Positions 24,922 through 34,491 of a stretch of 64,000 nt of DNA are shown piece after piece. The position numbers were made by a program, and so were the translations under genes. Position 1 is the stretch's first letter. Each line of letters opens with the position of its first letter. Under the pieces are notes generated by a model that worked only from the letters and a program-made list of their open reading frames with translations, was not told where the DNA came from and made no database searches. Source of the DNA: Shimia sp. CNT1-13L.2 (GTDB taxonomy: Bacteria > Pseudomonadota > Alphaproteobacteria > Rhodobacterales > Rhodobacteraceae); NCBI RefSeq assembly GCF_024331145.1, contig NZ_JANDJO010000003.1:124001-188000 (forward strand), written 5' to 3'.

Positions 24922-25152
24922 ATGCAAACCGCCACCAAGAAACCCACTAACCTCACTCTTGATCAGGGACTCTTGAAAGAGGCCCGCTCTTTCGGCGTGA
25001 ACCTGTCACAGGCTGCTGAGACGGGCCTTCGTCAGGCTGTGAAAGAGGCCAAGGCAGAGCATTGGAAAAAGCAAAACGCAACGGCGCTGCAAAGCTCGAA
25101 CGCTTGGGTTGAGGAAAACGGTCTCCCGCTTCAGAAATACCGCGCCTTCTGA
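24922..25152 (+). CDS. ccdA: Antitoxin CcdA
   Basis: A 76-residue type II antitoxin. The N-terminal part (about residues 8-45, TNLTLDQGLLKEARSFGVNLS) is the ribbon-helix-helix DNA-binding domain. The C-terminal tail (VEENGLPLQKYRAF) is the intrinsically disordered toxin-binding segment and is close to the CcdA consensus ending. CcdA neutralises CcdB and represses the operon through the palindromes just upstream. Its stop codon shares one base with the ccdB start (25152), the usual coupling in this system. No plasmid or prophage genes are nearby, so it is a chromosomal copy. Confidence 0.94.
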   Translation: MQTATKKPTNLTLDQGLLKEARSFGVNLSQAAETGLRQAVKEAKAEHWKKQNATALQSSNAWVEENGLPLQKYRAF

Positions 25153-25451
25153 TGGCACGCTTCGACGTCAGCCCCAATCCCGATGGGAACGGATATCTGC
25201 TCGACGTTCAAAGTGATCTCCTGGAGCAACTGAATACCCGGGTCGTGGTGCCCCTTATGCCTTTGGGCGACGCGCCAGAACCGGCAAAGCGCCTAAATCC
25301 GGTTTTCACAATCGATGGAACACCACATGTTATGGTCACCCAGTTTCTGGCCGCGGTACCCACCGCGCAACTACCACCCCCGGTGGTGAATGTCGCGGAG
25401 CGCTCTGGCGAGGTGATCAACGCGCTCGACATGGTGTTCGTCGGGTTTTGA
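25152..25451 (+). CDS. ccdB: Toxin CcdB
   Basis: A 99-residue gyrase-poison family toxin, ATG 25152, overlapping ccdA by one base. Family hallmarks are MARFDVSPNPDGNGYLLDVQ at the start (shown in full as 20 residues), RVVVPLMPLGDAPEPAKRLNP in the middle and the C-terminal helix INALDMVFVGF. In F-plasmid CcdB the last three residues, Trp-Gly-Ile, contact GyrA. Here the Trp position is Val (V-G-F), so poisoning may be weak or directed to a variant gyrase, or the pair may be a chromosomal derivative kept for another role. The protein is otherwise full length. Confidence 0.93.
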   Translation: MARFDVSPNPDGNGYLLDVQSDLLEQLNTRVVVPLMPLGDAPEPAKRLNPVFTIDGTPHVMVTQFLAAVPTAQLPPPVVNVAERSGEVINALDMVFVGF

Positions 25452-25634
25452 ACGGCCCGCCGCAAGGCGGGTTTGCAGCCCGCGCATCCTATCCCCCCTA
25501 TACAAACCCGCGCCAATGGGCTAAGGCGCGGGCTTTACCGCTCCCCGAGATGGCCAGATCATGATCGCCCCCGTGGCAAGGGTCATGCGACGCTGCCTTG
25601 ATGGCACCCCCGGATAGACAAAGAAGACACCGTC

Positions 25635-27632
25635 GTGAAAAACGCCCTTCAGACCGCGCTGGACAAACGCGGCTACACCTCGCTCACCCCCGTGCAAGAG
25701 GCCATTCTCAACCCCGAGTACGAAGGGGCGGACCTGCTGGTTTCGGCCCAGACCGGTTCTGGCAAGACGCTGGCGTTCGGCATGACCATCGCGCCCACCA
25801 TTCTGGGCGAAGAAGAGGTCTTTGGCCCGGCCGCCGCACCGCTGGCGCTCGTCATCGCGCCAACCCGTGAACTGGCCCTTCAGGTCAAGCGCGAGCTCGG
25901 CTGGCTCTATGCCGAAGCGGGTGTCTTTGTGGCCTCCTGTGTCGGTGGCATGGACATGCGCGATGAACGTCGCGCCTTGGCGCGCGGCGCGCATATCGTT
26001 GTCGCCACACCGGGCCGCCTGCGCGACCACATCATGCGCGAAAGCATCGACCTCTCGCAAATCCGCGCCGTGGTTCTGGACGAGGCCGACGAGATGCTTG
26101 ACCTCGGCTTCCGCGAAGACCTCGAATTCATCCTTGGCGAAGCGCCCGAAGACCGCCAGACCCTGTTGTTCTCGGCCACGGTCCCGAAATCCATCGCCGC
26201 GCTGGCCCAAAGCTACCAGCGCGACGCCATCCGCGTGGTTGCCAAATCCGAAGCGACCCAGCACGCCGACATCGAATACCGCGCGATGCTGGTGGCCGAC
26301 CGCGACGTGGACAACGCCGTCATCAACACGCTGCGTTACTACGAGGCACCCAACGCCATCGTCTTTGCCAACACACGCGCCATGGTCAACCGCCTGACCA
26401 CGCGCCTGTCGAACCGTGGTTTTAACGTCGTTGCGCTCTCCGGTGAACTCTCGCAAAGCGAACGCACCCATGCGCTGCAAGCCATGCGCGACGGTCGGGC
26501 GCAGGTCTGCGTGGCCACCGATGTGGCGGCTCGCGGCATCGACCTACCGAAACTCGATCTCGTGGTGCACGCCGAACTGCCGTCGAACCATGAAACCCTT
26601 TTGCATCGCTCGGGCCGTACTGGTCGGGCAGGGCGCAAGGGCGTCAGCGCGCTGGTTGTGACTAAGAAAAGCCGTAAGAAGGCCGAGCGCATCCTTGGCT
26701 GGGCCAAGCTTACGGCAGAATGGAACAACGCGCCCTCTGCGGATGAGGTCAAGGCCCGCGACGAGGAACGCATGTTTGCCGATCCGGTCTGGGCGGAACC
26801 CATTGCCGAAAGCGATCTCGACACCGTCACCAAGCTGACCGAGGCCTTCAGCGCCGAGCAGATCGCCGCCGCTTACCTGCGCCTTTTGCACTCGATTCAC
26901 ACCGCGCCGGAAGAGCTGTCCGAGTTCGAAAAGAAACGCCCCCTGCACAAGGATTTCGGGCCAAGCGTCTGGTTCTCGATCGAAGGCGGTCATGACGCCG
27001 GGGCCGAGCCGCGCCGTGTCCTGCCGATGCTCTGTAAGATGGGAGACATCACCAAGGATGACATCGGCGCAATCCGCGTCCAGAAGGATCAGACCTACGT
27101 CCAGATTCTCGAGGCCAGTGTCGACGGCTTCCTTGCCGCCATCGGCGCCGAGATGAAAGTCGAAGATGGCGCCGCTCTGACACGTCTCGCCGAAGAGCCC
27201 AAACTTGCCCCGCAAGGCGGCAAACCGCGCTTTGGCGGCAAGCCGTCGGGCAAGTTCGGCTCCAAGCCGCATCGTGGTAAACCGCGCAAGGACGACGGAT
27301 ACAAGCCGCGCCCACCGCGTGAGGATGCCAAGGGCGGCGAGGGCGAGACCCGAAAGTCCAAACCGGGCAAGCCGCCCCGCAAAGCCGATCCCGACGTACA
27401 CCGCGCGGCGAAACCACAGGGTAAGCCGCAGGGCAAACCACAAGGCAAACCCGGCAAACAGGGCGGCAACGACATGCCGCGCCGGGCCAAGTCAGATGCG
27501 CCATCGAAACCGCGCAAGCCCAAAGGCCCGCCGCCGCCCGTCGGCAAGCCCAACAGCAAGAAAAACAAGGCCCGCGCTGCGGCGGCTGCCAAGGCCAAGG
27601 CCGCAGAAAAGCGCAAGGGCGGCCGCAAGTAA
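25635..27632 (+). CDS. DEAD-box RNA helicase with long basic tail
   Basis: A 665-residue ATP-dependent RNA helicase. The start is GTG 25635. The helicase core (about residues 1-370) shows the Q-motif region YTSLTPVQEA, motif I AQTGSGKT, motif II VLDEADEMLD, motif III FSAT, and motifs V/VI ATDVAARGIDLP and HRSGRTGRAGRKG. A DbpA/CsdA-like RNA-binding fold follows (about 450-510, DITKDDIGAIRVQKDQTYVQI, shown in part). The last 150 residues are low complexity, rich in Lys, Pro, Gly and Ala, with GKPQ repeats. Such helicases act in ribosome assembly and cold-stress mRNA unwinding (DeaD/CsdA group). Confidence 0.93.
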   Translation: MKNALQTALDKRGYTSLTPVQEAILNPEYEGADLLVSAQTGSGKTLAFGMTIAPTILGEEEVFGPAAAPLALVIAPTRELALQVKRELGWLYAEAGVFVASCVGGMDMRDERRALARGAHIVVATPGRLRDHIMRESIDLSQIRAVVLDEADEMLDLGFREDLEFILGEAPEDRQTLLFSATVPKSIAALAQSYQRDAIRVVAKSEATQHADIEYRAMLVADRDVDNAVINTLRYYEAPNAIVFANTRAMVNRLTTRLSNRGFNVVALSGELSQSERTHALQAMRDGRAQVCVATDVAARGIDLPKLDLVVHAELPSNHETLLHRSGRTGRAGRKGVSALVVTKKSRKKAERILGWAKLTAEWNNAPSADEVKARDEERMFADPVWAEPIAESDLDTVTKLTEAFSAEQIAAAYLRLLHSIHTAPEELSEFEKKRPLHKDFGPSVWFSIEGGHDAGAEPRRVLPMLCKMGDITKDDIGAIRVQKDQTYVQILEASVDGFLAAIGAEMKVEDGAALTRLAEEPKLAPQGGKPRFGGKPSGKFGSKPHRGKPRKDDGYKPRPPREDAKGGEGETRKSKPGKPPRKADPDVHRAAKPQGKPQGKPQGKPGKQGGNDMPRRAKSDAPSKPRKPKGPPPPVGKPNSKKNKARAAAAAKAKAAEKRKGGRK

Positions 27633-27735
27633 CCCGCCATAACGTCAGGTCGCGTCCCTTTGGCGCGTTAAAACCGCATCGCGACCTGTCGTGCCCTCTT
27701 GCCCGTGCGCAGCCAAACGGCTACGGCATGGGGCC

Positions 27736-28554
27736 ATGAAAATTCTTTTTTTGGGCGATGTCATGGGGCGTGCGGGGCGCGCTGCCGTGAAAGATACTCT
27801 GCCGCGGCTTCGTGAAGACTGGCGGCTCGATTTCGTAGTAGTCAACGGCGAGAACGCCTCGAACGGCATGGGGCTCAGCGCCGACCATGCCAAGATCCTG
27901 CTGGATGCCGGGGCCGATTGCATCACCCTTGGCGATCACGCCTTCGACCAGAAAGACATGATGCAGTTCATCCAGACCGAACCGCGCATCATTCGCCCGC
28001 AGAACTATGCCCACGGTGATGTGCCGGGGCGGGGATACCGCGTCTTCGAGGCACGCGGCGGACGCAAGGTGCTGGTGGCACAGGTGCTGGGCCAGGTCTT
28101 CATGAAGCGCCCCTTCGATGATCCGTTTTCTGCGATTGACACGATCCTGCGCAAGCATCCGCGCGGCGGCATGGTGCAGGCCTCCATCGTCGATGTGCAT
28201 TGCGAGGCGACCTCGGAAAAGATGGGGATGGGCCACTTCTGTGATGGCCGTGCCTCGCTCGTGGTCGGCACCCACACCCACGTTCCCACGGCTGACACCC
28301 AGATCCTGCCGAACGGCACCGCTTTCCAGTCCGATGCCGGCATGTGCGGAGACTACAATTCGGTGATCGGCATGGAAAAAACCGAACCCATGCGCCGCTT
28401 TGTCACCGGTATGCCCAAAGCCCGCTTTACGCCCGCCTTGGGCGAAGCCACGCTGTCCGGTGTCTATGTGGAAACCGACGATCGCACTGGTGCGGCCACC
28501 CGTATCGAAATGGTCCGTCAGGGCGGACGCCTCACGCAGGCCGGACCTGCATGA
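27736..28554 (+). CDS. YmdB-type metallophosphoesterase (TIGR00282 family)
   Basis: A 272-residue metallophosphoesterase starting MKILFLGDVMGRAGRAAV at ATG 27736. FVVVNGENASNGMGL, ADCITLGDHAFDQ, VDVHCEATSEKMGMGHF and VVGTHTHVPTADTQILPNG (metal-binding His/Asp/Asn) are the diagnostic motifs of the YmdB family. Bacillus YmdB hydrolyses 2',3'-cyclic nucleotides and affects biofilm and sporulation decisions; the role in alphaproteobacteria is not settled. The gene overlaps the EamA exporter gene by 4 bases (ATGA at 28551). Confidence 0.94.
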   Translation: MKILFLGDVMGRAGRAAVKDTLPRLREDWRLDFVVVNGENASNGMGLSADHAKILLDAGADCITLGDHAFDQKDMMQFIQTEPRIIRPQNYAHGDVPGRGYRVFEARGGRKVLVAQVLGQVFMKRPFDDPFSAIDTILRKHPRGGMVQASIVDVHCEATSEKMGMGHFCDGRASLVVGTHTHVPTADTQILPNGTAFQSDAGMCGDYNSVIGMEKTEPMRRFVTGMPKARFTPALGEATLSGVYVETDDRTGAATRIEMVRQGGRLTQAGPA

Positions 28555-29441
28555 ACCAGCGGCACTTCTTCGCCATCCTGCTCCTGCTCGGGTCGGGGTG
28601 GGGGCTGACCATCCCGCTGACCAAGGTCGCCGTCAGCGAAGGCTACGAACCGCTTGGCCTGATCTTCTGGCAGATGGCCATCGGTGCCGTCGCGCTTGGC
28701 CTGTTCCGCGTGATCCGGGGCAAACCCGTCGGTATGCCACGGGGCAAGCTGTGGTTCTTCCTGATGGTGGCGCTGCTGGGAACGGTCCTGCCGAACACCT
28801 TCTCCTTCCGCGCCGCGGCGCATCTCCCGGCAGGGGTGATGGCGGTCTGCATCTCCTTGGTGCCGATCTTTGCCTTTCCCATCGCGATGGCCCTGCGCAC
28901 CGACAGTTTCGACTGGCTGCGCCTTGGCGGGCTGGCTGCGGGCCTTGCCGGCGTTGTGCTTCTGGTCGGCCCCGACAGCCTGCCCGAAGCCGGCATGGCA
29001 CTTTGGATTCCCATCGCACTGGTCGCCCCGCTTTGCTACGGGCTCGAAGGCAATATCGTGGCCAAGGTCGGCATGCAGGGTCTTGGCCCCGGCCATGTGC
29101 TCTTTGGGGCGTCCGTCCTCGGAGCGATCATCGCCCTGCCGCTGGCCATTGGCTCAGGCCAGTTCATCGACCCGCGCACCGAATGGAATGCGCCCGAGTT
29201 TGCAATTCTCGGGGCGGCGGTCATCCACGTGGCCGTTTACACTGGCTATGTCTGGCTGGTTTCACAGGCTGGCGCAGTCTTTGCGTCGCAAGTCGCTTAT
29301 GTCGTAACCGGCATGGGCGTAATCTGGTCCATGCTCCTGTTGTCCGAACGCTACTCGGGTTGGGTATGGGCCTCTTTGCTTCTTATTCTTGTTGGAATGT
29401 TTATGGTACAGCCCCGGCGCAAGGATGTGCTTGCCTCCTAG
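28551..29441 (+). CDS. EamA/DMT-superfamily transporter
   Basis: A 296-residue membrane protein with ten predicted hydrophobic helices in two EamA repeats (about residues 5-135 and 150-285). LLLLGSGWGLTIPLTKVAVSEGY at the N-terminus, FRAAAHLPAGVMAVCISLVPIFAF at the end of the first repeat and YVVTGMGVIWSMLLLSERYSG in the second are typical drug/metabolite-transporter segments (each shown in part). Members export amino acids or other small metabolites; the substrate is not known here. Its ATG overlaps the ymdB-type stop codon, so both are co-translated. Confidence 0.9.
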   Translation: MNQRHFFAILLLLGSGWGLTIPLTKVAVSEGYEPLGLIFWQMAIGAVALGLFRVIRGKPVGMPRGKLWFFLMVALLGTVLPNTFSFRAAAHLPAGVMAVCISLVPIFAFPIAMALRTDSFDWLRLGGLAAGLAGVVLLVGPDSLPEAGMALWIPIALVAPLCYGLEGNIVAKVGMQGLGPGHVLFGASVLGAIIALPLAIGSGQFIDPRTEWNAPEFAILGAAVIHVAVYTGYVWLVSQAGAVFASQVAYVVTGMGVIWSMLLLSERYSGWVWASLLLILVGMFMVQPRRKDVLAS

Positions 29442-29485
29442 GTGGGCATCGGCAATTGTGATCGCAGGCAAATTTCGGAAGACGA

Positions 29486-31261
29486 ATGGACCTTTTTGAT
29501 TTCTCTCAGACAACTCAAGCATACCTCGCCATGGGCGTCGTGGTGTGCATGTTCGCCCTTTTCATGCGCGAAGCCTATCCGGCAGAGGTGGTTGCCATCG
29601 CAGGCGCATCGGTGCTGCTGATCCTTGGCCTTCTGCCCTATGACGAGGCGCTGCACGTCCTGTCGAACCCGGCCCCCTGGACCATTGCGGCGATGTTTAT
29701 CGTCATGGGCGCGCTGGTGCGCACAGGGGCCCTCGACTGGTTTACCCAACTCGCGGAATCCCAGGCCGAACGCAGCCCGTTAATCGCGATTGGCGCCCTC
29801 ATGGGGTTCGTGATGATCGCCTCTGCTTTCATGAACAACACCCCCGTTGTGGTGGTCATGATCCCCGTGTTTATTCAGCTCTCGCGCAAACTGGGCGTCT
29901 CGGCCAGCAAGCTGCTGATCCCGCTGTCCTATGCGGCGATCCTCGGCGGCTGTCTGACCCTTATCGGCACCTCGACCAACCTGTTGGTTGACGGTGTGGC
30001 CCGTTCGCGCGGCATGGAACCCTTCACCATTTTCGAGGTCACGCCGCTGGCTGCGATCCTCGCGCTTTGGGGCGCGTTTTACCTCAGCGTCATCGCCCCC
30101 CGCCTGTTGCCCAGCCGAGGCAGCATGTCCGACCTCCTGTCCGACAAGGCCTCGAAGAAATTCTTCACCGAAGCCGTGGTGCCGCCGGAATCCAACCTGA
30201 TCGGGCGTGAAGTCACCGGTGTTCAGCTGTTCAAACGCGACGGCGTGCGCCTTGTCGACGTGATCCGCGGCGATGCCTCGCTGCGCCGCAACCTTGATGG
30301 TGTCACCCTTCAGGTTGGCGACCGTGTGGTCCTGCGCACGAAGATGACCGAACTTCTGAGCCTGCAACGCAACAAGAGCCTCAAGCGCGTCGATCAGGTT
30401 TCGGCCGTTGAAACCACCACCGTCGAAGCCCTCATCACGCCAAACTGCAAGATGGTTGGCCGCCGCCTTGGCGAACTGCGTCTGCGCCGTCGTTTCGGTG
30501 TCTACGTCATCGCTGCGCACCGTCGCGACAAGAACATCGGCCGCCAGCTTGACGACCTGATGGTTCAGCCCGGTGACACGCTGCTTCTCGAAGGCTCTCC
30601 GGAAGACATTCAGCGCCTGTCGACCGAGATGAACATGCTCGACGTGTCCAAACCCACGGACCGTGCCTACCGCCGCAGCCATGCGCCCCTGGCAATTGGT
30701 GCGCTGGCGGGCATCGTGGCTCTCGCGGCCTTTGGTGTCGCCCCGATCCTGCTCCTCGCGGTTCTGGCAATGGCGCTGGTCTTCCTGACCCGCTGTATCG
30801 ACAGTGACGAGGCCTTCGGCTTTGTCGATGGGCGCCTGCTTGCCCTGATCTTCGCCATGCTGGCGGTGGCCACGGCGCTCGAGACCTCGGGCGCGATCGA
30901 GCTGATCGTACATGCCATCACGCCCTATATCGCGGAACTCTCGCCGTTCTTCATCGTCTGGTCGATCTACCTTCTGACCTCGGTGCTGTCGGAAACCATC
31001 AACCACGCGGTTGCGGTTGTTCTGACGCCGGTGGCCATCGGTATTGCCACCTCGCTTGGCATCGACCCGCGCCCGCTTGTCGTGGCCGTGATGATCTCGG
31101 CAAGCGCCACCTTCGCGACACCGATCAGCTACCAGACCAACATGATGGTCTATGGCCCCGGCGGTTACCGGTTTACCGACTTCATGAAGGTGGGCATCCC
31201 GCTCAACCTCAGCGTCGGTCTGCTTGCATCACTTCTGATCCCGTTTTTCTGGCCGCTGTGA
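29486..31261 (+). CDS. SLC13-family permease with two TrkA-C domains
   Basis: A 591-residue inner-membrane transporter of the DASS/ArsB-NhaD superfamily. The N-terminal half of the transport unit (about residues 10-205) has SAFMNNTPVVVVMIPVFIQLS and LIGTSTNLLVDG, the serine-asparagine-threonine hairpin that binds sodium and substrate. Two cytoplasmic TrkA-C (RCK-C) domains follow (about 220-300 and 310-395: VQVGDRVVLRT, VQPGDTLLLEGSPEDI). The second transport half (about 400-591) has SETINHAVAVVLTPVAIG and FATPISYQTNMMVYGPGG. Members carry sulfate, dicarboxylates or silicate; the substrate is unknown. Confidence 0.92.
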   Translation: MDLFDFSQTTQAYLAMGVVVCMFALFMREAYPAEVVAIAGASVLLILGLLPYDEALHVLSNPAPWTIAAMFIVMGALVRTGALDWFTQLAESQAERSPLIAIGALMGFVMIASAFMNNTPVVVVMIPVFIQLSRKLGVSASKLLIPLSYAAILGGCLTLIGTSTNLLVDGVARSRGMEPFTIFEVTPLAAILALWGAFYLSVIAPRLLPSRGSMSDLLSDKASKKFFTEAVVPPESNLIGREVTGVQLFKRDGVRLVDVIRGDASLRRNLDGVTLQVGDRVVLRTKMTELLSLQRNKSLKRVDQVSAVETTTVEALITPNCKMVGRRLGELRLRRRFGVYVIAAHRRDKNIGRQLDDLMVQPGDTLLLEGSPEDIQRLSTEMNMLDVSKPTDRAYRRSHAPLAIGALAGIVALAAFGVAPILLLAVLAMALVFLTRCIDSDEAFGFVDGRLLALIFAMLAVATALETSGAIELIVHAITPYIAELSPFFIVWSIYLLTSVLSETINHAVAVVLTPVAIGIATSLGIDPRPLVVAVMISASATFATPISYQTNMMVYGPGGYRFTDFMKVGIPLNLSVGLLASLLIPFFWPL

Positions 31262-31331
31262 TCCTGGCGGCCAGACCCTTTCCTTCGTCAAAAGGCAACG
31301 TGCGTTTGCGAAACCGCGGAATTTCCAAACT

Positions 31332-31378
31332 CCGCACCTCCGCAATACCGTCACGATACCGACGTAATACCGACGTTG
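31332..31378 (-). repeat. Dispersed repeat with 11-nt units, long copy
   Basis: The minus strand reads CAACGTCGGTATTACGTCGG..., three 11-nt units, then GCGGAGGTGCGG. On the plus strand the units are TACCGTCACGA, TACCGACGTAA and TACCGACGTTG. The same element, lacking one 11-nt unit but otherwise identical over 36 bases, is at 41274-41309 on the other strand. This copy lies between two convergent genes. Confidence 0.85.
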
Positions 31379-31417
31379 GGTTTTCAGGGCCTCAGACCAG
31401 TTAACCCCTTGATTCGA

Positions 31418-31446
31418 AAAGGGCCGCTCCAAACGGGCGGCCCTTT
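31418..31446. terminator. Bidirectional terminator between SLC13 gene and lpdA
   Basis: AAAGGGCCGC (31418-31427) and GCGGCCCTTT (31437-31446), a perfect 10-bp stem with a 9-base loop. The minus strand continues TTTTCG, so it serves the pyruvate dehydrogenase operon; the plus strand ends in TTTG. Confidence 0.82.
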
Positions 31447-31467
31447 GTCATTGAACTGCGATACCGA

Positions 31468-33198
31468 TCACTTCCGCTTCTTCGGCGGCATCAAATCGGT
31501 GATGGTGCCTTCGAACATTTCAGCGGCAAAGTTCACCGTCTCCGACAGCGTCGGGTGCGGGTGGATCGTATGGCCCAGATCAACGGCATCAGCGCCCATT
31601 TCAATGGCCAGCGCCACCTCGGCGATCAGGTCGCCAGCGTTGGGGCCCACGATACCGGCACCGATCACACGGTCGCCGTCTTCGTCGAAGATGACCTTGG
31701 TGATCCCCTCTGAGCGACCCAGCGACAGCGAGCGACCCGAGGCAGCCCATGGGAACACGCCCTTGCCAACTTTGATGCCTTCCGCCTTGGCCTGCGTCTC
31801 GGTGACACCCACCCAGGCAACCTCGGGATCGGTATAGGCAACCGAGGGGATGACGCGGGCATCAAAGAAGCGCTTGTGACCCGCGCAGACCTCTGCCGCA
31901 ACCTTGCCCTCATGCACGGCCTTGTGCGCCAGCATGGGCTGGCCAACAACGTCACCGATGGCAAAAATATGAGGCACACCAGTGCGTTGCTGGTTGTCGA
32001 CCGCGATAAAGCCACGCTCGTCCACAGCCACGCCAGCCGCACCAGCATTGATCTTGGCACCATTCGGGCGACGTCCGACAGCCACCAGCAGCTTGTCGAA
32101 GGTATCCACCTTCTCGCCGTCCGGACCTTCCATTGTCACTTTAAGACCTTCGTCGGTTGCCTCAACAGCCGTGACCTTGGTTTTGGTCAGCACCGCCTCA
32201 TAGCGCGCTTCAATGCGCTTTTGCAGCGGCTTGACGATGTCCTTGTCGGCACCGGGAATGATCTGGTCCATGAACTCAACGATGGTCACGTCAGAGCCAA
32301 GCGCATCATAAACGGTTGCCATTTCCAGACCGATGATCCCGCCACCCAGAACCAGCAGGCGACCGGGAACATCTTCCAGTTCCAGTGCACCGGTCGAGTC
32401 GATCACCCGCGGATCGTCATGCGGGATGAAGGGCAGGGTCACCGGCTCGGACCCGGCGGCGATGATGCACTGGTCAAAGCTGACAGTGGATTTTTCGCCG
32501 TCGTTGTCGACCTCGATCATGTTCGGCCCGGTAAAGGTGCCATAGCCATTGACGACCTGAACCTTCCGCCCTTTGGCCAGACCCGCAAGACCACCTGTCA
32601 ACTGGTTGATAACGCTCTCTTTCCAGCCGCGCAGCTTGTCGAGATCGACCTCCGGTTTGGCAAAGGTGATGCCGTGATCGGCCATCTCTTCGGCCTCGGT
32701 CATGACCTTGGCCGCGTGCAGAAGGGCCTTGGACGGAATACAGCCGACGTTGAGGCAGACGCCACCAAGCGACGAGTCCTTCTCGATCAGGACAACCTTC
32801 TTGCCAAGGTCCGCCGCGCGGAACGCCGCGGTATAGCCACCCGGGCCGGAGCCCAGAACCACCACCTCGGCATGAACGTCGCCCGCCCCGGTCGCGGTGC
32901 CTGTTGCTGCCACGGCTTGCGGTGCGGCCGGAGCCGCAGGCGCGTCTGCCTTGGGGGCGTCTTCCGCCGCTGCACCTTCGAACACCATGATGACCGTGCC
33001 TTCGGAAACAGTGTCGCCTTCGGCAACCTTGATTTCCTTGACCACGCCCGCTGCGGGCGAGGGCACTTCCATCGTGGCCTTGTCGCTCTCCAGTTCGATC
33101 AGCGGGTCCTCGGCGGCGACAGTGTCGCCAACCGAAACCAGGATCGAGATCACGGGAACGTCGGAAAAATCACCAATATCAGGGACTTGAACTTCCAT
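31468..33198 (-). CDS. lpdA: Dihydrolipoyl dehydrogenase with N-terminal lipoyl domain (PDH E3)
   Basis: E3 reoxidises dihydrolipoyl groups of the pyruvate dehydrogenase complex and reduces NAD+. The 576-residue protein begins with a lipoyl domain (residues 1-76; lipoylated Lys expected at K40 in [11 protein letters not shown]). An Ala/Pro-rich linker to about residue 110 and the flavoprotein disulfide reductase follow: FAD motif [11 protein letters not shown], redox pair [18 protein letters not shown] motif [11 protein letters not shown] and the C-terminal dimer region with [10 protein letters not shown] (catalytic His-Glu). Its lipoyl domain is very similar to that of the E2 encoded just upstream, suggesting duplication. 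It is the last gene of aceE-aceF-lpdA, 13 bases after aceF. Confidence 0.96.
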   Translation of the reverse strand: MEVQVPDIGDFSDVPVISILVSVGDTVAAEDPLIELESDKATMEVPSPAAGVVKEIKVAEGDTVSEGTVIMVFEGAAAEDAPKADAPAAPAAPQAVAATGTATGAGDVHAEVVVLGSGPGGYTAAFRAADLGKKVVLIEKDSSLGGVCLNVGCIPSKALLHAAKVMTEAEEMADHGITFAKPEVDLDKLRGWKESVINQLTGGLAGLAKGRKVQVVNGYGTFTGPNMIEVDNDGEKSTVSFDQCIIAAGSEPVTLPFIPHDDPRVIDSTGALELEDVPGRLLVLGGGIIGLEMATVYDALGSDVTIVEFMDQIIPGADKDIVKPLQKRIEARYEAVLTKTKVTAVEATDEGLKVTMEGPDGEKVDTFDKLLVAVGRRPNGAKINAGAAGVAVDERGFIAVDNQQRTGVPHIFAIGDVVGQPMLAHKAVHEGKVAAEVCAGHKRFFDARVIPSVAYTDPEVAWVGVTETQAKAEGIKVGKGVFPWAASGRSLSLGRSEGITKVIFDEDGDRVIGAGIVGPNAGDLIAEVALAIEMGADAVDLGHTIHPHPTLSETVNFAAEMFEGTITDLMPPKKRK

Positions 33199-33211
33199 TG
33201 TGTCGTCCTCC

Positions 33212-34468
33212 TTACCACATCAGCTTGCGCATGTCGCCGAGCAGGGTCTTGAGCGTCACGCAGAAGCGTGCGGCCAGGGCACCGTCGATGGCGCGGTGGT
33301 CATAGCTCAGGCTCAGCGGCTGCATGAGGCGCGGTACAAACTCTTCGCCGTTCCAGACCGGTGCCATTTTCGAGCGCGTCAGGCCAAGGATGGCCACTTC
33401 CGGCGCGTTCACGATCGGAGTGAACGAGGTGCCGCCGATACCGCCCAGCGACGAGATCGTGAAGGTGGCGCCCGACATGTCCGCCGACTTCAGCTCGCCT
33501 GCGCGCGCCTTGCCCGACAGCTCCATCAGGTCCTTGGAAATCTCGACAAGACCCTTGCGATCGGCATCCTTGATGACCGGAACAACAAGGCCGTTCGGCG
33601 TGTCCGCCGCGAAGCCGATGTTGTAGTAGTCTTTCTTGATCAGCTTGTCGCCGTCGGGATGGATCGACGAGTTCACTTCCCAGTGCTGCTTGAGCGCCGA
33701 AACCGAGGCTTTGATCACGAAGGACAGCAGGGTCACGCGATAGCCGTCTTCCTTGGCCAAGGTGTCCATTTCCTTGCGGTATTTGTCGAGGTCGGTGATA
33801 TCGGCCTCGTCGTTGTGCGTCACGTGGGGCACGTTGAGCCACGAACGGTGCAGGGCAGGGCCCGAAATCTTCTTGATGCGCGGCATGTCCACGTCTTCGA
33901 CCGGCCCGAACTTCGAGAAGTCGACCGCGGGGATCGGCGGAATGCCCATGCCGCCTTGAACCGCACCACCCGCTGCCGGAGCGGCGGCCGTCGAGGATTT
34001 CAGGAAGGCCGTGACGTCTTCGCGCAGGATACGGCCCTTGCGGCCGGTGCCGTTGACTTTTGACAGGTCGATCTCAAGCTGGCGGGCAAAGGCGCGCACA
34101 GACGGCGAGGCATGCGCCTTGCCAAAGCCCGCATCGGTTACCGCTGCCGGGGCAGGGGCCGGAGCCGCAGGAGTTGCCGGAGCGGCGGCAGGCGCCGCTG
34201 CCGGGGCGGTTTCGGCTGGGGCTTCCGCCGCGCCTTCGCCTTCCACCAAAAGCAGGAGCGAGCCTTCAGAAACCGAGTCACCCTCGGCGACTTTGATCTC
34301 GACAACCTTGCCCGACGCAGACGAGGGCACTTCCATCGTGGCCTTGTCGCTTTCCAGCTCAACAATCGGGTCTTCTTCCGCGATCACGTCGCCTACGCTG
34401 ACCAAGATGGTAACAACCGGAACTTCCGAGAAATCACCGATATCGGGAACTTTTACTTCAACAGTCAT
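33212..34468 (-). CDS. aceF: Dihydrolipoyllysine acetyltransferase (PDH E2)
   Basis: E2 moves the acetyl group from E1 to CoA and forms the core of the complex. The 418-residue protein has one lipoyl domain (residues 1-78; K42 in [11 protein letters not shown]), an Ala/Pro/Glu-rich linker and a peripheral subunit-binding domain at about 118-155 ([19 protein letters not shown]). The catalytic acetyltransferase domain is at about 190-418, with [15 protein letters not shown] near the end, where the catalytic His and Asp lie. E2 of gamma-proteobacterial type often carries two or three lipoyl domains; here there is one in E2 and one in E3. It lies 23 bases after aceE. Confidence 0.96.
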   Translation of the reverse strand: MTVEVKVPDIGDFSEVPVVTILVSVGDVIAEEDPIVELESDKATMEVPSSASGKVVEIKVAEGDSVSEGSLLLLVEGEGAAEAPAETAPAAAPAAAPATPAAPAPAPAAVTDAGFGKAHASPSVRAFARQLEIDLSKVNGTGRKGRILREDVTAFLKSSTAAAPAAGGAVQGGMGIPPIPAVDFSKFGPVEDVDMPRIKKISGPALHRSWLNVPHVTHNDEADITDLDKYRKEMDTLAKEDGYRVTLLSFVIKASVSALKQHWEVNSSIHPDGDKLIKKDYYNIGFAADTPNGLVVPVIKDADRKGLVEISKDLMELSGKARAGELKSADMSGATFTISSLGGIGGTSFTPIVNAPEVAILGLTRSKMAPVWNGEEFVPRLMQPLSLSYDHRAIDGALAARFCVTLKTLLGDMRKLMW

Positions 34469-34491
34469 TGTTCAATCTCCTCTCTTCCCGA

